DNA of 40,612 nt from the NCBI GenBank assembly GCA_025331125.1, contig JAOALB010000268.1:1-40612 (forward strand), given 5' to 3'. The stretch is from Mycogone perniciosa (taxonomy: Eukaryota > Ascomycota > Sordariomycetes > Hypocreales > Hypocreaceae). A model generated the notes under the pieces. It made no database searches and was not told the origin of the DNA. It worked only from the letters and a program-made list of their open reading frames with translations. This document shows, in pieces, positions 19,620-30,887 of this stretch (position 1 is the first letter of the stretch; each line of letters starts with the position of its first letter). Made by a program: the position numbers and the translations under genes.

Positions 19620-22075
19620 TTAGCCTTAGGCGCTAACAACAATAATAATAGAATAGAGCGGATCTAAGCCGCCTAACTAATTCTAACTATTTTAGCCTTT
19701 TTATAATAGTATAACTTACAATATCTATTATTTCAATAATCAACAGCTGCAGAATTCAATAAGATTTTAAGCTATTCTAAGCAATACCTATAAAAATCAA
19801 CGACTAGTATATATCCGGCAAGCTAGGACAATAATCTTAATAAACTAATTTATGCAATTAAGCAGGCGCTTTAAAAGCTGAAAGATAAAGATAACCTTTT
19901 CCGCTAATGCATCAAGTCCTCAGTAACCTTATATATAAAAGGCTGTATTAAGGCTGTCGCTAAATAAAAAACCAATATATAGATATAAAGGCATTAGCTT
20001 AAAGTCCTACCCCTATAGTAGACTAGATTATATTTATTATCAGTAAATTAATAAAAGAAATTAAATAAAATATTACTAAAAATAAAGGCATTAAAGCTTA
20101 AGAAATAAATTTAATTATATATAAGCAGTTAAAAGTATTATAAGTTTACTTTTAAATATACAGTATATATAATAATTATTAATAGTAGCGGCAGGAAGCT
20201 TTTAAAGGTATAACAGCTATTTAAACCTATATTTTATTACTTTAATCTAATAATACTAAGTATTATGTTAAATATAACGAAAATAATAATATTAGAAATG
20301 TCTTTTAGATTTATCTTTAATATAAAGTAATATAAAAGTATTTCTTAAAGGTCTTTAACTTTAATAATATATATAAAATTAACTAGTTTAAAATATATTT
20401 ATTATAAGTTATTAAAGTAATTAATTATTAATCTTTAGCGAGTTTTATATTTAATTTGATAAATATTAAAAAATAAAAAGGCTATTAATAACTTTATAAG
20501 CAATTTAATTGCCTCCGCTAATAAATTAAAGCGCTTGAATTAATAGTTACTATTATAAATAAAGAATTTATAATTAAAAATACTTTAAAAGAAGTTTTCC
20601 TTTATATATAATAATAACTTTATATCTTTTATATTAATATAAATATATAAGCCAAAATTTAAATAAAATCAAAAGATTTTAATAGCAATAATAACTTTAA
20701 TAACTTTAATAAATTTAATAAACTATATACTTTTAATAATTATATTATCTGCAATTAATAAAATATATAAAAAATACTTTTAAAGTTAGCCTTTTACCTT
20801 TTATAGCTATAAATATTATATAAAGCTATAATAATATATTTGACGTATAAAGATATATTATTTTTACTAAAAAAAGGATAGCTTTAAATATACTTAACAG
20901 GTAATAAAGGATATTTATGTTAAGTATTATAGTAGCATTAATAAATAAAGTGCTATATTAATAAATATTATAACTTTAGCTAATAGGTTAATAGCTTAAA
21001 TAAAAGCGCCTATAAAGATTTAAAGTTTTATTTATTAATAGGCATAGCAGACCTTTTATATCTCTATAACGCCTTTATCGAGAGAATTAAAATTGAAAAG
21101 CGTACTTATATTTAATAAACTATAAAAATAGCAATAAAGTTATAAAATAAATATATTATTTACTCATAGCTTAAAAATATTAATATTATAGTTATATATA
21201 ATACTATATAACTTCTTTTATATTAATACTGCTTTACTTTAACTATAATATTAATAGAGAAACAGTTTAATTTAATACTATTACCTTTTTATATTAATTA
21301 TTTTATATAATAGTATATACTCTTTTATAAGTATATTATCTTTAAATAATTTCTAGCTAAAATAATACCTTTAAAAAGCAATATATATTTATAGTAGTAG
21401 CTTTAAAAGTTATTAGACTTTAATTAACCTTTCTTTTAAATCTATAACCTAGCTCTCGTTAAAAAACTTTATAGCTAGCTGTATATCCTTTAAAATAGCA
21501 CCTTTATATTACTTTTAAGCCTTTAAATTACCTATACCGCCTCTAACTCTAATATTTAGCTTAACACTATCTAATTTAGCCAGCTTTATTAGTTTTAATA
21601 ACCTCATTAAAATTAAACTTAAAGGACTATAAGACTAAATGCTAATACATACTAAGACCTTTTACAGTTTAAAGTTAATAAACTGCAAGCACTATAAAAG
21701 TTATAGCCTACTATATAAGGCAATAAAAACATATAGGCACTACAGTTTCTATAAAGTTAAAGTTAAAGCAGGGCTATAGCAGCTTTATTATAGGCTTTTT
21801 AAAATAGCGGCTGAAATTAACTATAAAGTCAGCCTTATAGTTAGCCTTATAGCTAAAGCAAGGCAGCTATAATATTATTACAGGCTTTATAATGCAATGA
21901 TATAATTGCGCGCGCTTTACTATATTTCCTATTATTAGCGTATTTTAATTTATTTGAATTATGCTATTCATATACACTAGATTTTAGTGGCGAGGTATGG
22001 GCGGCGGGGAAAGTAAAGCAAATTTGAAAGTTATATACAAATAGAAATATACGTATATATAAATAGTAATTCTCT
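19620..22075. mobile_element. Large F3-type element, RIP-eroded (left limit unclear)
   Basis: The right end aaatagtaattctct (22061-22075) is the F3 terminus in reverse. Inward it carries the reversed left subterminal block (ggcggggaaagtaaagcaaatttg, 21990-22025). From about 20050 to 21870 the sequence matches 29150-30700 of the 2.5 kb F3 element in the same orientation, with both copies independently eroded. The left terminus was not found, and the start is placed where the slightly GC-richer part begins. Confidence 0.5.
19862..20910 (+). pseudogene. Eroded reading frame inside the large F3 element
   Basis: In one frame the peptide reads AGALKAERQRQPFPLMHQ (stops read as Gln), NLIYKRLYQG, SPTPIVDWIIFIISKLIKE and EINLIIYKQLKVL, and continues to about 20910 with TAA/TAG stops. 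The same peptide is found in the copy near 29172: INLTIDKQ-KVL-AYF-IYNIY against INLIIYKQLKVL-VYF-IYSIY. Conservation of frame and peptide between two independently mutated copies supports a true coding region. The family is not established. The Gln-rich, charged and Asn-rich composition would fit a gag-like or transposase protein. Upstream of 19862 the frame is ambiguous. Confidence 0.4.
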
Positions 22076-22680
22076 ATTATGAAGTTTAAAGGGAATAGTT
22101 TTTTCCAAACTTAATAGCTTTTTCATTAAAATACTAATGAAATATTTATTAATATTATAATATAAAAATATAATATATATTTATATTAAATTATTATAGA
22201 AAATAACTGTTTATTTCAAAGGTTAAAGTAAATATAAATTAAATAGTTTATATAAGTTATATACATTAAACTTTTAAATAATAAAAGTATTACTTATTAT
22301 TTTAAAAAAAAGGCTAAATTATAAAGCTACAACCTTTTAATTTTAATTTTGAACTACAAAAATCCATAATATTGTATAATATACTATAAAGTTTTAAAAG
22401 AGTAAATTTATTAAATTAAATTCCTTTTATAATTTAATAAAACTATATAATATTAATTTAAGAGTAAAGTAATTACTTTACATAGTTTTAATTATTAGAA
22501 ATAAAATAAACTTAAAAATAAAAATAATAAATAAAAGTAAAGCTATTATATATTATTATTCCCTATAACTTTAAAAACAATTTATTAGTTATTTATTATA
22601 TTAACCTACTATAATAAACAGCTAATTACATTTTATTTAAATATCAAAATACTAACTTCCAACTCCCTTTTATATATATA
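22076..22680. other. AT-rich spacer between two inverted F3 ends
   Basis: AT-rich sequence lying between an F3 terminus facing right (22075) and another facing left (22681). No gene or RNA seen. Confidence 0.5.
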
Positions 22681-22905
22681 AAGAGAATTACTATTTATAT
22701 ATACATATATATGTATATAAATATATAAGTTTCAAATTTCCTTTACTTTCCTTACTGCCTATACCCTGCTATTAAAATTTAATATATATTAATAGGATAA
22801 TATATATAAATTAAAATACGCTAAATATAGGAAATATTGTAAGGCGTGTATAACTATATTATTATTAACTTATTAGATAAAAATTGCTATTTATATATAT
22901 AGTCT
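22681..22905 (+). mobile_element. F3 left-end fragment
   Basis: AAGAGAATTACTATTTATAT at 22681, then the subterminal tttcctttactttccttact and accctgctattaaaatttaa, up to aaggcgtgtataactatatt at about 22850. This repeats 8536-8745 and, in reverse, 21900-22075. A second terminus-like sequence, aaattgctatttatatatat, follows at about 22878-22900, as if another element began there. Confidence 0.5.
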
Positions 22906-22959
22906 TTACGCTACCCGCAAAAATATCCCTATAGCTCCTTATACTTTACAACTTAATCT

Positions 22960-23404
22960 TTTATATAACTGCTATTAACAGTATATTAGATTACTTTAAA
23001 TAATAAGTCTTTATTACCCCCTTTATTTACCTATATAAAGGATAATTATTCTTTTAGCTATATTGCTAGTATAATTTGATTAATCGCCTCTTTAATTCTA
23101 GTTAAAGTTATAGCTAAAATATAGCTTTATTATAGCCATATTTTAGCAACCCGCAAGCCTCTATAGCCCCTAAACGCTAAAATAATAATCTAGAGCTTTA
23201 TAATATCTGCTATAAGCTAATAAGGCTATTTATTTTAAATTATAAAGGGGCTCGCTAAATACTGGGCTCTAGTCGGTATATAGGCGGTTGCCTTTTAAAT
23301 TGCCCTTTAAATTACCCTCGCCCTCTTTATAATTACTGTAACTATTAAAGCTATTAAATCTATTACATAAAATTAATACTATCCCTATTACTGTTATTAC
23401 AGCT
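22960..23404 (+). pseudogene. Diverged relative of the 9187-10407 frame (middle part)
   Basis: Blocks such as aattattcttttagctatat, aacccgcaagcctctatagccc and gctataaagct-type sequence line up with 9820-10060. The hydrophobic stretch, read as IITVTIKAIKSIT here, lines up with AGVVITIKGLKVL there. Both copies are mutated. The 5' quarter of the frame is missing, and the match breaks at about 23404. Confidence 0.45.
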
Positions 23405-23449
23405 ATTAATAGCTTAAAGAGTAATTAATATAGGCAGTTTCCTATTATT

Positions 23450-25020
23450 TAATAATAAAGGTTTTTTATAAAGATTTTAAATAATATGAAGGTTTTGAAT
23501 ATGAAGAGGCAGTTTATTTGAATTTCAATATATATAATAATTAATAAGATTCCTTATATAAAACAATAGTAAATTTATTAAAGGCTTTCTAAGCTACTAT
23601 TACAGATATATATTATATTTACTTAAAGGCTGACTAGCCGTCAGCCTTTAAAAGATAAAGTAATTATATAGTAAAGTATATTATTATATAAAATTACTAT
23701 ATTAAAATGTAACTAGTTTTAGCTCTCTGTATATAGGTAAAGCAGTAATAGTTATTTAATATTATTAAGTAAAAAGGTTAATAGCTATATAATTAATATA
23801 TGTTATAATATCGCTAAGCTACTATTATTATATTATAAGATTAATGCATTAATATATCTATATAAAGGTAGCTTTTTCAATATAGTTTTACTCTTTCTTT
23901 TAAATTATCTATAGCAGTATTATATAAAGATATAAAAGGTTGCCGATACTTAAAGCTAAATACATCTTTATATTTTTATAACCTTTTTAACTAGACTAAT
24001 AACCTATTAATTAAAGTTATAGTAGTATTTAATATAGCAGTAAACCTATTAAAGTCAAGAAGGTATATATTTATAGAAGATATAGTATAAAATATATACC
24101 TATATAGGATTATATATTAATTCTACTACAGTTTAAATTAACTTAAAATTAACTTTTTTATTAATATAAATAATGCATTTTTATACTTTATATATACTAT
24201 TAAAGCTATACTTACATTTAATTAAAGTAAAGCTTAAAATGCTTCACTTAATATTATTTTATATTATAGTTTGGATATGAAGATTATTATTAATAGTATT
24301 ATTATTCTTATTATGTATATTATTATTATCTTTTAGCTTTTTTAAATTAATTTAATTTTAGCTTTGATATTAGTATTAATATAATATATATAAAGCTACT
24401 GTTATATATTTTAACAAATACACGTTAATGCGTTTTTAAAGGCCTGCTTTATATATATACTTACAATAATTAAAGCTAAAGCGCTAATTATAGTATAAAG
24501 TAAATTTAACTGCTTATAAAGCTATTAAAAGCTATTTTCTTTTTCTATATTACGAAAGCTAAAGGTGAAATTAATAATAGACTTTCAGTTAATACTTCTA
24601 GTTATTTAAAATAAATATATATTAAATTTATTAGTTTTCTATATATTATTCAATCCTAATACTTTAACGAACTGCTTTTATATTATTTTATACTATAAAT
24701 ATATTTAAAAAATACATTTAAGTTTATTATTAAGATTATAGTAAAAGGATAACTATTTTAAAAGTATTTAATTTAAATTTAAATTACTGTCAAGCCTTAA
24801 AACCTTTTTTATAGATCTTTTTATAGTTATTATAAATATCTCTTTTATAAAAGAATATATAACTAATAAGACTTAAATCTTTAATAATATTAATTATTGT
24901 ATAGGTAAAAAGTAGTTTATATTTAAAGAGGTTATACTTAAATATAAGCCAGTTTTGAATTTACTAATAATATATAATATATATAAAAAGGTTAAAAAAA
25001 TAAAAGGTAATTATATACAT
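23450..25020 (+). pseudogene. Long eroded frame, possibly a nested insertion
   Basis: Frame 1 is poorer in stops than the other two over 23450-25020. Over about 380 codons from 23881, I count roughly 21 stops by eye, with essentially no TGA. Peptide pieces include YEGFEYEEAVYLNFNIYNN, LKADWPSAFKR (TAG read as Trp), CRYLKLNTSLYFYNLF, HVNAFLKACFIYILTII and LRKLKVKLIIDFQLILL. Much of the rest is Ile/Asn/Lys/Tyr-rich, which AT-rich DNA yields by chance, so confidence is modest. Flanking sequences on both sides resemble successive parts of the 9187-10407 frame, suggesting this block was inserted into a copy of it. Family not recognised. Confidence 0.3.
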
Positions 25021-25329
25021 AGCAGTTAAGAATAAAAGTCGGCTTTTTAAAATAATTACAGTAAAGGTTATAGTATATTGTAATTATAATTCCGTTTACT
25101 TTATAAGGCAAGAAGCTAGGTTTAATAATAATAGCTGCGCTATTATTAAAAAAGATATCCTATAAGATAGAAATTTAATTATTCAAAAAGTTAAGTAAAG
25201 GAGATAATAGCAGAGGTAAGATTTATAGTCGGGTTTAAGAAAATCTAGCAGCTTTAAAGGCGACTGCAGCCAGCTATAATTTTCACTATTAAAATTAAAG
25301 CATTTAATAGGATTAAAGCTAGTTATCTC

Positions 25330-25510
25330 TTTAAATTAAATTAATAAAAGGTTAACAGGGATATCTATTATTGTAACAGCGCTAATAGTAATACTATAGT
25401 AGTATTATTACTGTAGTTTAAGTTGCAGAGTGTAAGAAGCTGTAAAGAGATTTTTGCAGGTAGCGCATAGACTATCTATATAAATAGGAATGCTTATCTA
25501 TCTAAATAGC
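25330..25510 (+). pseudogene. Diverged relative of the 9187-10407 frame (C-terminal part)
   Basis: tagtattattactgtagttt, then agagatttttgcaggtagcgcatagactatc, line up with 10235-10340 (agatttctgtataggtgcacagactatc). Eroded and without an open frame. Together with 22960-23404 it may be the two halves of one split copy. Confidence 0.4.
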
Positions 25511-25700
25511 ACAATTTATTATAATTTAAGTCTTTAATTATATATATATATATATATTTAATATAATTAAAAAGCTTTAAATAAATTATAGGTATTAAAT
25601 TAATTCTTATTTTATTACTTTTTATTTTAAAAAGTAAAGTTTTATAAGAAAATATAACTTTATAATAATATAATATTTATAATTAATATTAAATAAAGTC

Positions 25701-25849
25701 TTATAAAAGTAATTAAAGGCTAGTGTTAAAAGGTGAAACATAAATATAAAGAAAATAAACTAAGCTTAGAACTGTAAAGGGCTACTTAATTATTGTAATT
25801 AACTATAAAGTGACAATAGCATGATATTATTGCCAAGCATATCGGTGCC
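25701..25849 (+). mobile_element. F1 hairpin-ended element, copy 10 (149 bp short form)
   Basis: It starts TTATAAAAGTAATT and contains gaactgtaaagggctactta and gtgacaatagcatgatatta, ending AGCATATCGGTGCC. The octamer AATTAATA directly follows the right end (25850-25857) and also occurs at 25681-25688, 12 bp before the expected left end. Either a small insertion lies at the left junction or the match is chance. Confidence 0.75.
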
Positions 25850-26125
25850 AATTAATAAAAGTATTATTATGAATAGCATTATCCCTAATTATAGTAAATT
25901 ATTGCCATTTTATATAGAATGTATAGAATATATAGAATATATAAAAAGCAATATAGTTAAATCTACTTTTAATAGCTTATAATAAATAATAATCTTTTAA
26001 AGCTTCTTAAAACTCTTTAAAGATATATATTTTATATAACTTTCAGTCAATTAACTAAAATATATATATAAATATTAATAATTGAAATAAATGAATAATA
26101 TATATATAAGGTAATATAATTAATA

Positions 26126-26262
26126 TATTAGTAAAGAAGTATAGTTTTATTAAGCTAACTGCTAAATAAAGGAATCTAGACTAGGCTAGTAGCATATAAT
26201 AATATATATAATAAAAGGTCCTATATAGTAACCTTAGTGCGTACCAACGCAGGTATTAAAAG
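26126..26262 (+). repeat. Repeat family F2, copy 5 (best preserved)
   Basis: taatatattagtaaagaag, then ctaactgctaaataaaggaa, agtagcatataataatatat, AGGTC-CTATATAGT-AACCT and TGCGT-ACCA-ACGCA. The last pair forms a perfect 5 bp hairpin. It ends where the hAT fragment begins. Confidence 0.6.
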
Positions 26263-27645
26263 GAAATAACTAACCTATTAGCTTATATTTTAATGTAAAA
26301 TTAAAATTAATAAATATATAAACAATGCCCTATAGGCAGCTTAACTAGTTAAAGTCTATATATTAAAAGGTAAAGAAAAAGACTACAAAGTCTCTATATT
26401 AAAGTTTAATTCCAAATTAAAGTCTATTAAAGCTTTATTATAGGTATCTTTTAATATTTGTTTAATTTTCTATTTGTTAATAATAAAATACTCTCTATTA
26501 AATAATATATAAGTAAATTATATTACAGATAATACTTACTCATTAAAATAAGTTAATAATTCTTTAAAAGAATTCAAAGATACAGCATTAAAGGAGATAT
26601 TATAATCTATTAAAAAACATAATATTTTATTTCAAGCAATATCTTTCATAAAGCTAAAAGAGCTAGCTATATTAGGCTTAGGCCTTTTATCTTTTTAAGT
26701 TTAAAGTAAATAAATTATTTAAAGTAAAAAATATAAAAGCTTTTATATAATATATTGGTATATATATATATATTATATATATATATCTGAATAGAAATAA
26801 TATAATAACTTACTTTAAGCAATTTATAAGTATTGCTCTATTTTTAGATAAGTTAATAAGTAAAAGGGTTTAAGAAAATAAGCCGTTTTAAAATATATAC
26901 ATTTTAGAATTATCATTATCTTTTAATTTATAACTATCTTTATTATATTTAGAAAAATCTAAGGTCCCTAACATCTAATATTCTAAAAGAAGAGGCTATA
27001 TTAAAAGGAATTGTTTCTAATTAAGATAATAGATTAGTATTAGAGTTAGAATAAATCTATTCTTTATATTCAGAATCCATTATAATTCAAAATAAACGAG
27101 TTAGCTAAAATAGCTAATAAAATAAAAGTTATAATAACTAAGTTGAAACATTATTAAAATAAAGGAAGATAATTATATTGAAAGTAACTATAAAAATTAT
27201 ATTAGCTATAAAAGAAATAGCTATTATAATAGAATATAGTTAATATGAATTATATAGTTAATCAAGGATACACAATATAAAAAAAATTCAAAAATTAAGT
27301 CTTTATATAGATATCCTCTTAAAAAATTGCTTATAAATCTATTCAAAGTTTTTAAAAGGGAGTTGAAAAATCAAAAATATATTTCCAATATTTATTCTAT
27401 TTATTCTATTCTATTTATTCTATTTATTCTATTTTTGGACCATCATTATTTTGATTATTAGTAACTATTTCGTTTCTTTATAAATAACGAAGTTTTTTTC
27501 GTTTCGTTAATAGTCTAATAGAAAATACCTTCATTTCATTAGTGGCCTAACTATTAATAAAGGTATTTCATTGACAAATAATAAATAACAAAATAATAAA
27601 TAGTAACGAAAGAAAACACTAAAAACTATTGATTAATTTCATAAC
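26263..27645 (-). mobile_element. hAT transposon 5' part, inverted copy (left arm)
   Basis: Read on the minus strand this matches 38883-40510 over almost its entire length. It runs from terminal 'tagtttttagtgttttctt' (27620-27640) through subterminal cgtttcgtta motifs to a transposase segment. Near 26320-26390 the minus strand reads SFSLPFNI-TLTS-AAYRALFIYL, with stops at the positions of W and Q in the WTS-x-Q motif. Frameshifts have accumulated (one near 26965), so this copy is more decayed than the right arm. The C-terminal two thirds of the transposase is absent in both copies, and both break off at nearly the same place. Confidence 0.65.
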
Positions 27646-27955
27646 GCTAATATAAACAGTAATTTTAATTTTAATATATAAAGGGAGTTTTTAATAGAAA
27701 TAATCTATATTAAACGATTTAGTTTTAAAACTTCAGAAAATTAAAATTAATATATATATTTCTTTTTCTTGATAAATTCTATTATTAAAATAGCCTTTAC
27801 TATATTATACTTTGAAATTAAATATATTTTACGATATATAAAGAGTTTTTCATTTCTTCAATATATATAGTAGGCGTAGCCTTTTAAAGTAGCTGATAAT
27901 AAAGCATTATAGAATTATCTATTTAAAGTTAAAGAGCAGAAAAATAGAAAAGGGG
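27646..27955. other. AT-rich stretch without recognisable features
   Basis: AT-rich sequence between the hAT arm and the GC-richer block at 27956. It could be part of a degraded LTR, but nothing is clear. Confidence 0.45.
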
Positions 27956-28141
27956 ATAAGCTAGCTATATATATCAATCTATAGGGCAGTAGTATATATA
28001 CGCGTAGGCCTAGGGCTTATACGCGGTGCCCGATATATATATACAGCCGCAGGTCTAGTAGATATAGGGCATTATAGTGCTAGGCTTAATATAGCCGAGG
28101 TCCGACCTAATTAGGTCTAACCTATAATATTACCCCCTTTT
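27956..28141 (-). other. Possible LTR end with polypurine tract
   Basis: The minus strand reads AAAAGGGGG (28133-28141) followed by TAATATTATAGGTTAGACC, then taattaggtcggacctcggc and a GC-richer block with cgggcaccgcgtataagc and cctaggcctacgcgtat. A polypurine tract followed by a TGTTATGGGTTGGACC-like start (eroded G-to-A) is how several fungal LTR retrotransposons look at the 3' LTR, as far as I recall. No partner LTR or reverse transcriptase is recognisable nearby, so it would be a solo or truncated LTR. Confidence 0.3.
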
Positions 28142-28390
28142 AAGTTGTTTATATTTTCTCTTTATAAAAGTATATTCCTTAAAGGGCCTAATTATAATGT
28201 TAATAGGCCTATATCTCTTTATAAAAATCTTTAAAGTAGCTATATTTTTTTAAAGAGATAATAGATCTTTAAATTAAATTTATATATCCCTTTTAATATA
28301 TACACGCAGTATAAAATAAACTACGGCTTTATTTCTTTATTTTAACGTAAAAGATCTCTTTTAGTTTTTGTTTATTTTTGCATTTTACAT
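28142..28390. other. AT-rich sequence upstream of the possible polypurine tract
   Basis: If the LTR call is right, this would be the eroded end of the element's internal region on the minus strand. No recognisable motif was found. Confidence 0.3.
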
Positions 28391-30887
28391 AAAGAATTAC
28401 TATTTATATATATAACGTTTAAATTTGCCCCATTTAATTTTTAGCCGACTCCTTATATCCTATATACTAAGCCTAATTCTATATAGTAAATTATAGACTT
28501 AAATAAAAGTTAATTAAAATTCTTTATAAAATAAAACAAAGCTTTATAATTTCACTGCCTATTAAAATCTTCGTATATATTAAGTTTTTAAAGCTATTAC
28601 TATTTAACTTTACATCCTTTTTATATTGCCTATAGCTGCTATGAATATTAACTTTATTTTGATTAATTTTAATAATTTAAATAAATACTGCAAAAACCTA
28701 GTTAAATAGTTAGCAGATAAAATAGTTAATACCCTGTTTAATAATAAAAAGGATAATAAAAAACTTTTTTACTGCTGCTTCCTTTAAACCTTTTTAGCTT
28801 TTATAAAGAATTATATAAATTTTTATAATCCTTTTATTGCAGTAATAATACTGCTTTTATTAAAAGGTTTAATAATAGTAACTATAACTTTACTAATAAA
28901 AGTTAATTAAACTATATTTTTTTATTTATAATTATAGTAAATAATACCCTTTTAATTCTAAAAGCATTTATAAAATGAAATTATAGTATATTAACTATAG
29001 CTATACCATTATTACTCTAACTATTAAGAAAATTAATTAAAAATACTTTTATTAAATAAATAATAGCTATTATAACTATAGCTTTTCCTTTAATTTATTT
29101 ATATATAATATTTATTATTAATAAATTAATAAATAAAAAGAAATTAAATAAAAGATTACTAAAAGTAAAAAAGCATTAAAGCTTAAAAGATAAATTTAAC
29201 TATAGATAAGCAGTGAAAAGTATTATAAGCCTACTTTTAAATATATAATATATATAGTAATTATAAATAGCTGTAGCACGAAGCTTATAACGGCATAGCT
29301 GGTATTTAAACCTTTATCTAGTTATTTTAATTAAATAATATTAAATATTATATTAAATATAATCAAGATAATTATATTATAAATATCTTTTATATGAAAT
29401 AATAATTCTACATTTTTTCATTAATATAAATATATAAAGTAAAGTTTAATTATAAAAAAGAATTTCAATAGTAATAATAATATTAATAACTGTAATAACT
29501 TTAATAAGTTTAATAAACTATAGACTTTCAATAATAATATTATCTATAATTAATAAAATATATACAATACTTTAAAAGCTAGCCTTTTACCTTTTATAGC
29601 TATATATATTATATAAACCTATAATAATATATTTCAAATATAAAAATATATTATGTTCGCTAAAAAGAATAAATTTAAATATATTTAATAAATTATTAAT
29701 AATATTTATTTTAAGCATTAAAGTAATATTTTATAATATATTTCTTGAAAATATATAGTATAGTAGTATTAATAAATAAAATATTATATTAATAAATATT
29801 ATAACTTTAATTAATAATTTAATAATTTAATTAAAAGCATTTATAAGAATTGAAAGTTTTATTTAATAATAAGTATAGTAAACCTTTTATATCTCTATAA
29901 TGCTTTTATTAAAATAACTTAAATTAAAAAGTATATTTATATTTAATAGGCCACAAAAATAATAATCAAATTATAAAATAAATATACTACTTATGAATAA
30001 CTTAAAAATATTAATATTATAGTTATATATAATATTATATTACTTTCTTTATACTAATACTGCTTTACTCTAACTATAATATTAATAAAGAAAAGGTTTA
30101 ACTTAATATTATTACTACTGTATACCAGGTATTTTATATAGCAATATATACTCTTTTAAATATACTATCTTTAAATGACTTTTGAGTAAAATAATACTTT
30201 TAAAAAGTAATATATACCTATAATAATAGCTTTAAAAGCTATTAAACTTTAATTAACCTCTCTTTTCAATCTATAATTTAACTATTAAAAACCTTTATAG
30301 CTGGCCTTATATCCTTTAAGATAATACCTTTATATTACCTTTAAGCCTTTAAAGTAACTATGCTGCCTTTAACATTAATACTTAATATACTATTATATAA
30401 TTTAGCTAGCTTTATTAATTTAAATAACCTAGCTAGAATTATAGTTAAAGTACTATAAAACTAAATATTAATATATAAAGACTATTTATAGTTTAAAGTT
30501 AATAGGCTATAAGCACTATAAAAGTTATAGCCTAATATATACAGCAATAAAAGAATATACATATTATAGTTTTTATAAAGTTAAGGCTAAAGCAGGGCTA
30601 TAGCAGCTTTATTATAGGCTTTTTGAAGTAATAGCTAAGGCTAACGATAAAGTTAGCCTTATAGTCAGAGTTCTAGTTGAAGTAAGGCAGCTATATTATT
30701 ATTATAGGCTTTATACTACAATAATATAATAAATATTAAACTCAATAAATTTATCCCGGCTATATCAAATACTATATTATAAATTATATAAAAAGTATAT
30801 AAAGGGTTAAAATATATATAGCTGTTAAGCTAATAAATACAAAGCAGTAATTAAAGACTTTATATATATATAAATAGCACTATTTAG
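28391..30887. mobile_element. F3 inverted-repeat element, 2.5 kb, RIP-eroded
   Basis: The left end AAAGAATTACTATTTATATA (28391) and the right end tatatataaatagcactattta (about 30866-30887) are inverted repeats. Left subterminal gccccatttaatttttagccg matches 2690-2720. The segment 28470-28590 matches 34480-34600 in reverse. 29150-30700 matches 20050-21870, and 30540-30860 matches 8750-9000 in reverse. It is the longest copy with both ends and the best candidate for a once-autonomous element. Superfamily not assigned. Confidence 0.5.
29172..29420 (+). pseudogene. Eroded reading frame inside the 2.5 kb F3 element
   Basis: From 29172 the frame reads SIKA, KINLTIDKQ, KVL, AYF, IYNIYSNYK, HEAYNGIAGI between TAA/TAG/TGA stops, parallel to the frame at 20087-20260. 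The shared frame and peptide are the main evidence that this was coding. The rest of the frame is too eroded to follow with confidence. Confidence 0.4.

Noticed and set aside
20740..20800. Zinc-knuckle-like Cys motif in the large F3 frame
   Set aside because: Only one Cys codon is actually present; the remaining positions would need stops reinterpreted in ways RIP does not produce.
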